From assembly GCF_029543155.1 (NCBI RefSeq), contig NZ_JARQXA010000002.1, positions 558,001 through 622,000 on the forward strand: a stretch of 64,000 nucleotides of DNA. The letters run 5' to 3'. The DNA is from Sphingomonas sp. HITSZ_GF. GTDB lineage: Bacteria; Pseudomonadota; Alphaproteobacteria; Sphingomonadales; Sphingomonadaceae. The position numbers and the translations under genes were made by a program. Of this stretch, positions 51,218 to 60,125 are shown in pieces. Below the pieces are notes generated by a model that was not told where the DNA came from, did not search any database, and worked only from the letters and a program-made list of their open reading frames with translations. Each line of letters opens with the position of its first letter. Within the stretch, counting starts at the first letter, position 1.

Positions 51218-52909
51218 ATGAGCAACGCCCTCACCCCCACCGATGCACCTGCCCTGCCCGCCGCCGCGGGCCGCCTTGGTGCGCCGCTCGCCCAGATGCG
51301 CGGCATTCTCGCCCAGCCCGCGGTGAAGCGCGCGATGCCGCTGATCTTCCTGATCGGCCTGGTCGCCGCCGGCTTCCTCGCCTGGTCGCTGGTCTCGACT
51401 CCGCCGCAGCGGATCCTGTTCGCCAACGTGACCGATGCCGACAAGGCGGCGATCACCTCGGCGCTCGAAGGCGCCAGCATCAAGTCGAGCATCGACGGCT
51501 CGGGCTCGATCACCGTCGCCGAGGATGATTTCCACAAGGCGCGGATGCTGCTCGCCAGCCAGAACCTGCCCAAGGCGGCGCCCGGCGGCTACCAGATCCT
51601 CGACCAGCTGCCGATGGGCGTCAGCCGCGCGGTCGAAGGCGAGCGTCTGCGCCAGGCGCGCGAGACCGAGCTTGCCCGCTCGATCGAGGAGATCGATTCG
51701 GTGGCCGAGGCCCGCGTCCATCTCGCCACGCCCGAAGCCAGCGTCTTCGTCCGCGACAAGACCGCGCCCACCGCTTCGGTGGTGCTCAAGCTCCAGCCCG
51801 GCCGCGCGCTGGGCGACGCGCAGACCCGCGCGATCGTCAACCTGGTCGCCTCGTCGGTGCCGGGCATGACGCCTGAGAACGTCACCATCGTCGACCAGAT
51901 GGGTGCGCTGCTCTCGAAGAAGGGCAATGACGCCAATTCGGCGAGCGATGCCCGCATCGACTATCAGCGCCGCATCGAGGACAAGTATCGCGAGCAGCTC
52001 GTCCAGCTGCTCACCCCGCTCGTCGGCGCCGGCAATTTCACGGCCGAGGTCCAGGCGGACGTCGATCTCGACGAGAGCCAGGCAACGCGCGAAAGCTATG
52101 ACAAGGAAGGCGCGGTCCTCTCCGCCGAACAGGGCGCATGGACCGGCAGCAAGGACGGCCAGGCGCCCGGCGGCATCCCCGGCGCGCTGTCGAACACGCC
52201 GCCCCCGGCGAGCGTCGTCACCGCGCCCAACGCCCAGCCCACCCCCGGTGCGGCGCCCGCCGCCGGCGCCACGGTCGCCGGTGCCAGCCAGGCTTCGCCG
52301 CAGAAGCAGAGCGACAGCTTCACCCGCACCTATGAGACCGGCAAGCAGGTCTCGGTCACCCGCCAGGCGCCGGGCAGCATCAAGCGGCTCTCCGTCGCGG
52401 TGCTGCTGCGCGAGGAATCGGGCAAGCCGCGCTCGACCGTGGAGATCCAGCAGATCACCCAGCTCGTCCAGGCCGCGGTCGGCTATAATCAGGGCCGTGC
52501 CGATCAGGTCACCGTGATCAGCCGCAAGTTCAACGCCGCTGCCGATGCCGCCGACAAGGGCCCGGCCTGGTACGAGGCCGAATGGGTGCCGCTCGCCGCG
52601 CGCAATGCGACGGCGCTCGTCATCGCGCTGCTCGTACTGTTCCTCGGCGTCCGCCCGCTCACCAAGGCGCTGCTCAAGAAGCGCGAGGAGCCGGCCGCCG
52701 GTGCCGGCAACCGTCCGGCGCTCGCGATGAGCGGTGCGGCCGGCGAGGACGGCGTCGCACCCGGCGCCGCCCCGGTCTCGATCGAGATGCTCGATCATGC
52801 CGGCAACAGCTATGACGAGCGTGTCGGCCTGGTCCGCGGCTTCACTCGCGACAATCCGGCGCGCGCCGCACTGGCCGTGCGCGACATGATCAAGGCAGAC
52901 GCGCAATGA
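51218..52909 (+). CDS. fliF: Flagellar MS-ring protein FliF
   Basis: Membrane ring at the base of the motor, 563 residues. It has a first span near 40-62 and a second near 460-482. The periplasmic ring-building domains lie between them: ARMLLASQNLPKAAPGGYQILDQ, VEGERLRQARETELARSIE and VARVHLATPE-like EARVHLATPEASVFV. The C-terminal cytoplasmic tail binds FliG. A Pro/Ala-rich loop (about 310-365) replaces the usual insertion. The stop overlaps the fliG ATG by four bases. Confidence 0.96.
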   Translation: MSNALTPTDAPALPAAAGRLGAPLAQMRGILAQPAVKRAMPLIFLIGLVAAGFLAWSLVSTPPQRILFANVTDADKAAITSALEGASIKSSIDGSGSITVAEDDFHKARMLLASQNLPKAAPGGYQILDQLPMGVSRAVEGERLRQARETELARSIEEIDSVAEARVHLATPEASVFVRDKTAPTASVVLKLQPGRALGDAQTRAIVNLVASSVPGMTPENVTIVDQMGALLSKKGNDANSASDARIDYQRRIEDKYREQLVQLLTPLVGAGNFTAEVQADVDLDESQATRESYDKEGAVLSAEQGAWTGSKDGQAPGGIPGALSNTPPPASVVTAPNAQPTPGAAPAAGATVAGASQASPQKQSDSFTRTYETGKQVSVTRQAPGSIKRLSVAVLLREESGKPRSTVEIQQITQLVQAAVGYNQGRADQVTVISRKFNAAADAADKGPAWYEAEWVPLAARNATALVIALLVLFLGVRPLTKALLKKREEPAAGAGNRPALAMSGAAGEDGVAPGAAPVSIEMLDHAGNSYDERVGLVRGFTRDNPARAALAVRDMIKADAQ

Positions 52910-53922
52910 ACGCCATCCGCAGCTTCAACGGCGTCGAGCGCGCCGCGGTCCTGATGATGCTGGTCGGCGAGGAGGAGGCCGCGGCCATCCTCCAGAAGCT
53001 CGATCCGGAAGAGGTCCGCTCGCTCGGCAAGGCGATGTTCAACGTCGCCGATGTCAGCGAGGCCGAGGTCGAGATCGTCCTCGACGATTTCGTCTTCAAG
53101 GCGCGCGAGCGCACCGGCGTCACCTTCGATCCGGCGCCGAAGATCGAGAGCATCATGAACAAGGCGCTCGGCCCCGAGCGTGCCTCGGGCGTGCTCGCCC
53201 GGGTGATGCCGGCCAGCCAGGCCGCCTCGATCGAGTGGCTCGACTGGTTCGAGCCCGAGGAGATCGCCGGGATGATCGAGGCGGAGCATCCGCAGATCGC
53301 CGCGGTGCTGCTCGCCAATCTCGATCCCGACATTGCCGCCAAGGTGTTCGAGCACCTGCCCGAGGCCGCGCAGCCGCAGATCCTGCGGCGCATCGCCAAG
53401 CTCGGCCCGATCCCGCCCGAGGCGATCGAGACGCTGAAGACGATGCTCCAGGGCCGGGCCGGCGCGGGTGCGAAGAAGTCGAGCGGCGGGCTCCAGCTCG
53501 GCGGCACGCGCGAAGCGGCGAAGATCCTGTCGGGCGCCCGCAAGGTCACCGAGCAGCGCGTCATGCCCAAGCTCGCCAAGATCGACCGCGACGTTGCGCG
53601 CGCGATCGAGGAAGCGATGTTCGTCTTCGACAATCTGCTCGAGCTCGACGACAAGAACCTGTCGACGCTCATCCGCAACGTCGACACCACGATCCTGGTC
53701 AAGTCGCTCAAGGGCGTCGAGGAAGACGTCCGGACCCGCTTCCTGGGCTGCATGTCGAGCCGCGCAGCCGACGGCATCCGGGACGAGATCGAATCGCTCG
53801 GCCCGATGAAGATGGCGGACGTGCTCGAGGCGCAGAAGGGCATGATCGCGATCGCGCGCGGCCTGGTGAAGGACGGCACGATCCAGATGCCGTCGAAGGG
53901 CGGAGACGACGACTATGTCTGA
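52906..53922 (+). CDS. fliG: Flagellar motor switch protein FliG
   Basis: Rotor protein that meets the MotA loop. It has 338 residues with the N-terminal FliF-binding domain (GVERAAVLMMLVGEEEAAAIL), the middle domain with EHPQIAAVLLANLDPDIAAKV, and a C-terminal torque helix containing MFVFDNLLELDDKNLSTLIRNVD in short pieces. Charged residues expected for torque are present in that helix. It overlaps fliH by 8 bases. Confidence 0.96.
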   Translation: MNAIRSFNGVERAAVLMMLVGEEEAAAILQKLDPEEVRSLGKAMFNVADVSEAEVEIVLDDFVFKARERTGVTFDPAPKIESIMNKALGPERASGVLARVMPASQAASIEWLDWFEPEEIAGMIEAEHPQIAAVLLANLDPDIAAKVFEHLPEAAQPQILRRIAKLGPIPPEAIETLKTMLQGRAGAGAKKSSGGLQLGGTREAAKILSGARKVTEQRVMPKLAKIDRDVARAIEEAMFVFDNLLELDDKNLSTLIRNVDTTILVKSLKGVEEDVRTRFLGCMSSRAADGIRDEIESLGPMKMADVLEAQKGMIAIARGLVKDGTIQMPSKGGDDDYV

Positions 53923-54643
53923 TTTCGCGCCGGGCTTTGCCGGGCGGATCAGCGCGGCCGAACATGTCCTTGCCCGCGCCTTTGGCGAGACTGCCGGCTT
54001 CGCACCTTCGGAAGTCGAGCGGATCGGCCGCCGGTTCGAGGAGAAGCCGGCACAGCCGCGCCACTTCACGCCGGCCAATCCCGATGCCAACCCGACCGAG
54101 GGCTGGGATCCCTTCGCTGCCGATGCGCAGCATGCGCACGAGCACGGCCCGTTCGTCGATCCGATCGCGGCGGCGCACGAGGCGGGTTTCGCCGAGGGCC
54201 ATGCCGCGGCCGTGGTCGAGATCGAAGCGGCGCAGGCCCGCGAGAACGCATTGCTCGATCAGGTCTCGACGGCGCTCGCCACCGGCGCGCATTTCGATCG
54301 CGAGCGGATGGCCGGCCAGCTGCGCCAGACCGTGCTGCATCTCGTCACCCGCATGGTCGGCGAAGTCGGCGTCGCGCCCGATATTCTCGCAGCCCGGATC
54401 AATGCCGCGGTCGACCTGCTCGCCGACAGCGCCGAATCGGCGCTGCTCCGCCTGCATCCCGACGATGTGCCCTTCATCCAGGGCAAGCTTCCCGCCACCG
54501 TCTTCCCGGTCGGCGATCCGCATCTGGCGCGTGGCGCCTTCGTGATCGAAAGCGCCTCGACGATCGTCGAGGACGGCCCCGATCTGTGGCTTGAGCAGCT
54601 CGCCCAGGCGATCGACCGCGTGCCGATCCCGCCCGCATGCTGA
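53915..54643 (+). CDS. fliH: Flagellar assembly protein FliH
   Basis: Regulator of the FliI ATPase and part of its stalk. It has 242 residues. The N-terminal half is poorly conserved, with a Pro-rich stretch, followed by GFAEGHAAAVVEIEAAQARE (about 90-110) and a V-type-stalk-like C-terminal domain with DVPFIQGKLP and VEDGPDLWLEQLAQAID. Sequence conservation is low in this family. Position between fliG and fliI supports the call. It overlaps fliI by 7 bases. Confidence 0.85.
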   Translation: MSDFAPGFAGRISAAEHVLARAFGETAGFAPSEVERIGRRFEEKPAQPRHFTPANPDANPTEGWDPFAADAQHAHEHGPFVDPIAAAHEAGFAEGHAAAVVEIEAAQARENALLDQVSTALATGAHFDRERMAGQLRQTVLHLVTRMVGEVGVAPDILAARINAAVDLLADSAESALLRLHPDDVPFIQGKLPATVFPVGDPHLARGAFVIESASTIVEDGPDLWLEQLAQAIDRVPIPPAC

Positions 54644-55965
54644 ACCTCTTTCCCGAAACCTATCTGGAGGGCCTGGGCGTCGGCGATTTCGTCGCCAGGC
54701 CGCTGATCTCCGGCCGCCTGTCTTCCTATGACGGGCTGCTGATGGAGGCGATCGGCCTGCAGCTTCCGGTCGGCACGGTCTGCGCGATCGGCGATGGCGA
54801 CAGCCGGGTCGAGGCCGAAGTGATCGGCTTCCGCTCGGGCAAGACGTTGCTGATGAACCTGGGTGGCCCCGCTGCCCTGCTCCCCAACGCGCCCGTCCGC
54901 CCGATCGGCCCTCCCGGAGAGGCCGAGGTGGGCGCGGCGATGCTCGGCCGGGTGGTCGATGGCTCGGGCAAGCCGATCGACGGCCTCGGCCCGATCCGCG
55001 GCGCCGGCAAATGGCCGCTCGCCGGCAAGCTTCAGTCGCCGCTCGACCGCGGCCGCGTGCTCGAGCCGCTTGATGTCGGGGTGCGCGCGATCAACGGGCT
55101 GCTCACCATCGGCCAGGGGCAGCGCGTCGGCATCATGGCCGGCTCGGGCGTCGGCAAGTCGGTGCTGCTCGGCATGATGGTCCGTGCGGCGCAGGCGGAC
55201 GTGATCGTCATCGGCCTGATCGGCGAGCGTTCGCGCGAAGTCGCCGATTTCCTCGAGACCAAGGTGGCCGGCGAGGCGCGTGCGCGCTCGGTGGTCGTCG
55301 CGGTGCCCGCCAATCATTCGCCGGTGCTGCGCATCCGCGGCGCGCTGCGCGCCACCGCCATTGCCGAGGCATTCCGCGACGAGGGCAAGAAGGTCCTCCT
55401 CATCATGGATTCGCTCACCCGTGTCGCCCATGCCGGGCGCGAGATCGGGCTGGCGCTGGGCGAGCCGGCTTCGGCGCGCGGATATCCGCCTTCGGCCATT
55501 GCGATGCTGCCCAGCCTCATCGAGCGCGCGGGCACCGATGTGCACACCGGCGGCTCGATCACGGCGATCTACACCGTGCTGGCCGATGGCGACGACGGCA
55601 ATGATCCGGTGGTCGATTCGGCCCGCTCGATCCTCGACGGGCATATCGTGCTGAGCCGGGCGCTTGCCGAGCGCGGCGTCTATCCCGCGATCGACCTCGG
55701 CCCGTCGGTCAGCCGCGTGATGACCGATATCGTCGGCAAGGATCATGTCGGTGCCGCGCGCGTGCTGCGCCGCCACCTCGCGACCTATGAGGAAAATCGG
55801 GACCTGGTGCTGATGGGCGCCTATCGCGCCGGCGCCGATCCGGAGATCGATGCGGCGATCGCCTGCCATCCCGCGGTGATGGAATATATCCGCCAGGCGT
55901 CCGACGAGATCGTGACCCTGCCCGACGCGGTGACCGAGCTGGTCGGCGTGTTCGGTCATGGCTAG
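54637..55965 (+). CDS. fliI: Flagellum-specific ATPase FliI
   Basis: ATPase of the flagellar type III export apparatus, related to the F1 beta subunit. It has 442 residues. Walker A is AGSGVGKSVLLG (about 168-179). Walker B lies in VLLIMDSLTRVAHAGREIGLALGEP. The signature PPSAIAMLPSLIERAG and the D-N-P-V-DS-R segment GNDPVVDSARSILDGHI follow. N- and C-terminal domains are complete. It overlaps fliJ by 8 bases. Confidence 0.96.
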   Translation: MLNLFPETYLEGLGVGDFVARPLISGRLSSYDGLLMEAIGLQLPVGTVCAIGDGDSRVEAEVIGFRSGKTLLMNLGGPAALLPNAPVRPIGPPGEAEVGAAMLGRVVDGSGKPIDGLGPIRGAGKWPLAGKLQSPLDRGRVLEPLDVGVRAINGLLTIGQGQRVGIMAGSGVGKSVLLGMMVRAAQADVIVIGLIGERSREVADFLETKVAGEARARSVVVAVPANHSPVLRIRGALRATAIAEAFRDEGKKVLLIMDSLTRVAHAGREIGLALGEPASARGYPPSAIAMLPSLIERAGTDVHTGGSITAIYTVLADGDDGNDPVVDSARSILDGHIVLSRALAERGVYPAIDLGPSVSRVMTDIVGKDHVGAARVLRRHLATYEENRDLVLMGAYRAGADPEIDAAIACHPAVMEYIRQASDEIVTLPDAVTELVGVFGHG

Positions 55966-56383
55966 GTCGGTAAAGAAGCTCGACCGGCTTTTGCGCGTCC
56001 GCACGCTCCAGCTCGATCTGGTGCGCGCCGACGAAGTCCGTGCCGTCGCCAAGGTCGACCAGGAATCGAAGCTGCGCGATCGTATCGCCAATCTCGCGGC
56101 GAACGTGGCACCGGCGCCCAGCGCTTCCGAATCGGCGTCGAGCCTCGCCGCCGCCGCGCATTTCCGCGATCGGCTGCACCAGTCCGCCTTTGCCGCCGAT
56201 AAGCGCGTGGAAAATGCCGAGCAGAGCCTCGAGATCGCCCGCGCCGCCACGCGCGAGGCACGGCGCGACCAGAATGCGATCGAGAAGCTGATCACCCGTG
56301 CCGAGGCCGATGCTGCGCTCAAGGCGCTGCGCGAACTGGAGGAGCTTCCTCCCATGGGTAAAAACCGGCACGATATTTGCTGA
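55958..56383 (+). CDS. fliJ: FliJ-type flagellar export stalk protein
   Basis: A 141-residue coiled-coil protein rich in Ala, Arg, Glu and Gln, placed directly after fliI, as in most flagellar operons. The two long helices (about 6-50 and 65-130) match the FliJ pattern, with little sequence identity to be seen. FliJ acts as the central stalk of the FliI hexamer. The last 20 bases contain a candidate sigma-54 promoter for fliK. Confidence 0.8.
   Translation: MARSVKKLDRLLRVRTLQLDLVRADEVRAVAKVDQESKLRDRIANLAANVAPAPSASESASSLAAAAHFRDRLHQSAFAADKRVENAEQSLEIARAATREARRDQNAIEKLITRAEADAALKALRELEELPPMGKNRHDIC
56365..56381 (+). promoter_or_regulatory. Sigma-54 promoter before fliK, inside the end of fliJ
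   Basis: CCGGCACGATATTTGCT agrees with the sigma-54 consensus except for C instead of T at position 2. GG and GC have the correct spacing. The predicted start is about 56392, inside the left arm of the hairpin at 56387-56410. Confidence 0.75.
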
Positions 56384-56386
56384 GTA

Positions 56387-56410
56387 CCCCGTGAACCACG
56401 TTTCACGGGG
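56387..56410 (+). promoter_or_regulatory. Hairpin over the fliK ribosome-binding region
   Basis: CCCCGTGAA (56387-56395), loop CCACGT, TTCACGGGG (56402-56410) gives a perfect 9-bp stem. It ends two bases before the TTG start of fliK, so the GGGGA-like ribosome-binding bases lie in its right arm. It forms only if the transcript begins upstream of 56387. Confidence 0.6.
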
Positions 56411-56412
56411 AC

Positions 56413-57939
56413 TTGAACTTGATCCAGCTTGCCACCGCGCTTCCTGCAATTTCCGTAGGGCCCGTAAAGCCGAACGCCGCGATTTCCGCGGATGTGAGCG
56501 GCTTTGCGCTGGCTCTGGGAGCGCTGATGCCCAAGATCGCCGCGCCCGTGACGGGCCTGCCGGGCAAGGCGGGCGACGCTGCGGTGCCTTTGCCGGAGGG
56601 GCAGGATCTTGCCGAGGGCGGCAAGGATTTGCCGGATGCCGTGCTCGGCCTCGAGGGCAAGGGCGAGGAGGAGCCGGGCGCCGATACCGATAGCGCCGAG
56701 GACGATGCGAGCGCCGAAGAAGCGCCGGCGCCGCCCTACGCCTGGTTCGCGATCGCCCCGCCGCCTGCGGCACAGCCCGAGACGAAGGCCGAGACCGGAG
56801 TCGCGGTGACCGTCGAGGCCGGCGGCAAGCGCGCGCGCCGCGAGATTCAGCTGCCCGAGGCGCCGATTACCGAAACGAGCGAGCCCGCCACAGGCGATGC
56901 CAAGGCGAAAGCGCCCGGTGCCGGGCCGGCCGCAGCCGCCACGTCCCCGGTGCCGGCGCCGGTCGTGCCGGAGGCCAAGCCGCAATCCGCGGTCCGGCGC
57001 GGCGACGTCCAGCGCCAGCCCAAGACCGATGCCGCAGCGGCGGCTATGGTGCCTGCAGCCCGACCGGCTCCGAGCGTGCCTGACGAGGTGCCGGTTGACG
57101 AATCCGCGGCCGCCGTCGCCGCCACCCCTGCCGATACCGGCGATACGACTGCCAAAGCGGCTTCGCGGCCCGTCCTTGCCCAGGCGCCGCGCGAGCTGCG
57201 CCAGGCGGCCGCCGAGGCCCCCGTCGTCCGCATCACGCTCGACAGGCCGGTCGCGCCGCAGAATGTGTCGATTGCCGACGTGACCCGGAGCCAGCGCCAG
57301 CTTGCTGCCGCTGCATCGCAACCGGTGGCCGAGCAGGCTGCCGTTCTCGACGCGCCCCAGCCGCGCGCCGTCACGAGCCAGGCAGGCGATCCGCAGGTCG
57401 ATCTCTCGACGGTCGCGGCGCCTGCCACCGGCACGCAGACCGCCGCTGCGGTCACTGCCACCGGCCAGGGACAGGACGCCGTGCTCGATACGCGCCACCA
57501 GCAATGGACGGCGAAGATGATCGACAAGATGGAGGCGCTGCAGGAGGGCGGGCCGGTTCGCGAGACGCGGCTCAGCCTGATGCCGGAGGGCTTGGGCAAG
57601 GTCGATATCGCGATCCGTCAGGACGATGCCGGCAGCCTCCATGTCGAATTCAACACCGATACCCAGGCCGCGCGCCAGCTGATCGCCGACGCGCAGCCCA
57701 AGCTCGCCGAGATTGCGCAGGAACGCGGCATCCGGCTGGGCTCGACCAGCGTCGAATCGAACCTGGCCGGCAACAATGGCGGGGCCAATGGCGGCACCGG
57801 TGCCGGCTCGAACGCCAATTCGCAGACGAACCAGGGCCAGCGCGGCGACGCCCAGCCCCAGCGCAACCAGCCTTCGGCGCCGCCCAGCGCACGCCGCGAG
57901 GCGCAGACTTCCACCCAGGATGACGAACGGATCGCCTGA
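56413..57939 (+). CDS. fliK: Flagellar hook-length control protein FliK
   Basis: Exported ruler that sets hook length and switches export to filament proteins. It has 508 residues. The long N-terminal part (about 60-370) is Ala/Pro/Glu-rich and disordered. The C-terminal Flg_hook domain (about 375-460) shows RETRLSLMPEGLGKVDIAI, DAGSLHVEFNTDTQAARQLI and ADAQPKLAEIAQERGI. A Gly/Asn/Gln-rich tail follows. The start is probably TTG at 56413, or TTG at 56419; no ATG precedes the first family-like sequence. Confidence 0.88.
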   Translation: MNLIQLATALPAISVGPVKPNAAISADVSGFALALGALMPKIAAPVTGLPGKAGDAAVPLPEGQDLAEGGKDLPDAVLGLEGKGEEEPGADTDSAEDDASAEEAPAPPYAWFAIAPPPAAQPETKAETGVAVTVEAGGKRARREIQLPEAPITETSEPATGDAKAKAPGAGPAAAATSPVPAPVVPEAKPQSAVRRGDVQRQPKTDAAAAAMVPAARPAPSVPDEVPVDESAAAVAATPADTGDTTAKAASRPVLAQAPRELRQAAAEAPVVRITLDRPVAPQNVSIADVTRSQRQLAAAASQPVAEQAAVLDAPQPRAVTSQAGDPQVDLSTVAAPATGTQTAAAVTATGQGQDAVLDTRHQQWTAKMIDKMEALQEGGPVRETRLSLMPEGLGKVDIAIRQDDAGSLHVEFNTDTQAARQLIADAQPKLAEIAQERGIRLGSTSVESNLAGNNGGANGGTGAGSNANSQTNQGQRGDAQPQRNQPSAPPSARREAQTSTQDDERIA

Positions 57940-57954
57940 GATCCCCGGAGATAG

Positions 57955-58596
57955 ATGATGGCCGACACCAAGGATGCGGGCGCCGAGGCGCCGAAGAAGA
58001 AGAAAAAGAACCTGCTGCTGCTCGCCGGCGTGCCGGTGCTGCTGCTCGGCGGCGGAGGCGGCGCGGCCTTTTACGGCATGCAGGCGGGCTGGTTCAGCGC
58101 CGCTGCGCACGCCGAGGAAAAGGATGAGCCGCATCTCGTGCCCAAGAGCGAAGAGAAGCGCGCGTCCGCCAAGGAAGGCGGCGAGGGCGGCGGCCATGGC
58201 GGCGGCGAAGGCGAGGGTGCCGGCGAGGCACCGGGCCATGGCGGCATGCCGACGCCCAAGGGCGAAGGCGGCGACAAATACGCCTCCACCTATTACCCGA
58301 TGGACAAGGAGTTCACCTCCAACCTCCAGGACAGCGTCCATTTCGTCCAGGTCGGCGTCGCCGTCTCGACCCCCTATGACGAGCGCGTCCTCGAGAACAT
58401 CAAGACCCACGAGATCGCGATTCGCTCGGCCGTGCTGATGGCGCTGGGCGAGACGACCGAGGACGAAGTCTTCACCGCCGAGGGCAAGCGCCATATCCAG
58501 GACCGCCTGGTGAAGGCGATCAACGGCGTTTTGAAGGAAAAGGAAGGCTTTGGCGGCGTTAGTAACGTCTACTTTACCAATTTCATTGTTCAGTGA
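57955..58596 (+). CDS. fliL: Flagellar basal body-associated protein FliL
   Basis: Single-span inner-membrane protein that supports the stator around the rotor. It has 213 residues from the first of two adjacent ATG codons; a basic KKKKKN stretch precedes the span (about 19-40). A Gly/His/Glu-rich linker (about 65-100) follows. The C-terminal FliL domain (about 108-213) shows DSVHFVQVGVAVSTPYDERV and the YFTNFIVQ end. GGAGATAG precedes the start. Confidence 0.93.
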   Translation: MMADTKDAGAEAPKKKKKNLLLLAGVPVLLLGGGGGAAFYGMQAGWFSAAAHAEEKDEPHLVPKSEEKRASAKEGGEGGGHGGGEGEGAGEAPGHGGMPTPKGEGGDKYASTYYPMDKEFTSNLQDSVHFVQVGVAVSTPYDERVLENIKTHEIAIRSAVLMALGETTEDEVFTAEGKRHIQDRLVKAINGVLKEKEGFGGVSNVYFTNFIVQ

Positions 58597-58602
58597 ACGG
58601 GC

Positions 58603-59550
58603 ATGGTTAACAGCCCTTCACTAGACGGCACGGCCGAACGGCGGGAACGCCCCCGGACCAGCGCGGAGCACGCGCCGGCGCTGGGGACGGTCAACCTCAA
58701 TCCGTTCGGCGATCTGGTCACGCTGCAGCACCTCAGTGCGCGGCTCGCCAAGTCGTTGAAGGGCGCGTTCGAATCCCTCCTCCGCAAGGATCTCCGCGCC
58801 TGGGCCGAGCCGCTCTCTGTCCAGCGCTTTGCCGACTACAAGGCGGAGCGCGGCAACGTGCTGTCGGCGTGGCAGCCGCTGGTGATGGGCAGTGCCCGCG
58901 CCCGCGCCCAGTTCGTGCTCGATGCCGGGCTGGTCTTCGAGATGCTCGACGCCTTTTTCGGCGGCGACGGCGAAGCGCCGCAGCCGCTGCCCAATGAATT
59001 CACGCCCGCCGCCGAAGCGCTGGTCGGCCGCCTCGCCCAGTCGGCATCGACGATGCTCGACAAGGCCTGGGAGCCGCTGTCGCGCGTCGCCTTCCGCGCC
59101 GAAGCGGCCGTCAATCTCGCCGGCGCGCCCGATCTCGGCGCCGACGATCCGGTGGTCGTCACCCGCTTCGGCATCGCCGCGGGCGAGGGAAAGCCGCACT
59201 TCTTCGACATTCTCTATCCCGTCGCCGCTTTGAAGCCGCACGGCGCTGCGCTGATGGTCAAGGTCCATGGCCCCAAGGAAGAGGCCGAACCCGAATGGCG
59301 ATCGGGTCTCACCCGCGCCGTGATGTCGGTGACCTTGCCCGTGCGCTCGGTGCTCGCCGAGCCGACGCTGCCGCTCGGCCGCCTGCTCGAGCTCAAGGAA
59401 GGCGACATCATTCCGATCGATTTCGGTCCCGAGGTTCCGGTGATGGTGGCCAGGCGCCGCCTCGGCACCGGCCTTGTCGGCACTGCCAACGGCCGCGCCG
59501 CGGTCCGTCTCACCCAGCTCGAACAGCTTAACGCAGAGGACTTCCAATGA
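58603..59550 (+). CDS. fliM: Flagellar motor switch protein FliM
   Basis: C-ring protein that binds CheY-P. It has 315 residues. The core shows LSARLAKSLKGAFESLLRKD, AQFVLDAGLVFEMLDAFFGG and the CheC-type middle domain. The C-terminal SpoA domain (about 230-310) contains LPVRSVLAEPTLPLGRLLELKEGDIIPI. The N-terminal CheY-binding peptide, usually a LSQDEIDALL type, is not obvious in the first 30 residues. It overlaps fliN by four bases. Confidence 0.93.
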   Translation: MVNSPSLDGTAERRERPRTSAEHAPALGTVNLNPFGDLVTLQHLSARLAKSLKGAFESLLRKDLRAWAEPLSVQRFADYKAERGNVLSAWQPLVMGSARARAQFVLDAGLVFEMLDAFFGGDGEAPQPLPNEFTPAAEALVGRLAQSASTMLDKAWEPLSRVAFRAEAAVNLAGAPDLGADDPVVVTRFGIAAGEGKPHFFDILYPVAALKPHGAALMVKVHGPKEEAEPEWRSGLTRAVMSVTLPVRSVLAEPTLPLGRLLELKEGDIIPIDFGPEVPVMVARRRLGTGLVGTANGRAAVRLTQLEQLNAEDFQ

Positions 59551-59843
59551 ACGACATGACGGCCTCCTTCCAGGTCGACACTGCCGTCGCCGCCAATTTC
59601 CGGCTGCTGCAGGACGTCGACGTCAAGCTGACCGTCGAGATCGGTTCGACCCGGCTCACGCTGCGCGAGCTGCTCGCGCTCGGCGAGGAAAGCGTGATCG
59701 AGCTCGACCGCGATGCCAATGAGTTGCTCGACGTGTTCGTCAACGGCACGCTGATCGGTCGCGGCGAAGTCGTCACCGTCGGCGAGAAGTTCGGCGTGCG
59801 GATGACCGAGCTGGTCAGCCCGGACAAGCGCGCGGGCCGCTGA
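59547..59843 (+). CDS. fliN: Flagellar motor switch protein FliN
   Basis: C-ring protein of 98 residues, nearly all one SpoA domain: LLQDVDVKLTVEIGSTRLTLRELLALGEESVIELDRDANE in short pieces (about 17-56), then VFVNGTLIGRGEVVTVGEKFGVRMTEL. It is at the shorter end for FliN and lacks a long N-terminal extension. It overlaps fliM and is followed by the fliO-like gene. Confidence 0.96.
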   Translation: MNDMTASFQVDTAVAANFRLLQDVDVKLTVEIGSTRLTLRELLALGEESVIELDRDANELLDVFVNGTLIGRGEVVTVGEKFGVRMTELVSPDKRAGR

Positions 59844-59846
59844 TTC

Positions 59847-60125
59847 ATGACCTGGTACATCATCAAGCTGATCGTGCTGCTGCCGCTCGTCTGCGGCCTG
59901 CTGATCGGCTGCCTCTATGCCTGGCGCAAGCTCGAGGCGCGCCTGCCCAAGAACCAGCAGACCCGCATGGTGCAGCTCAAGGAGACGATGATGCTCTCGC
60001 CGGGCCTGCGCCTCGCCGTCATCGAATTCGAAGGCCAGAAGCTGCTCGTCTCGGTGAGCCGCAGCGGCGTCACCCTGGTCGACAAGCAGGGCCAAGCCCA
60101 GGCCCGGGGACAGGGGCTCTCGTGA
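59847..60125 (+). CDS. fliO: FliO-type flagellar export protein
   Basis: A 92-residue membrane protein with one N-terminal span (about 4-25, IIKLIVLLPLVCGLLIGCLYAW) and a small cytoplasmic domain with LRLAVIEFEGQKLLVSVSRSGVTLV, the usual FliO layout. FliO stabilises FliP during assembly of the export gate. It is short and poorly conserved, so position between fliN and fliP carries much of the call. Confidence 0.82.
   Translation: MTWYIIKLIVLLPLVCGLLIGCLYAWRKLEARLPKNQQTRMVQLKETMMLSPGLRLAVIEFEGQKLLVSVSRSGVTLVDKQGQAQARGQGLS

Noticed and set aside
54259..58494. A 1411-codon open frame on the minus strand antisense to fliH-fliL.
   Set aside because: It covers six well-supported plus-strand genes. 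Long antisense frames are expected in very GC-rich coding DNA, and its translation is low-complexity Arg/Gly/Asp/His-rich with no recognisable domain.
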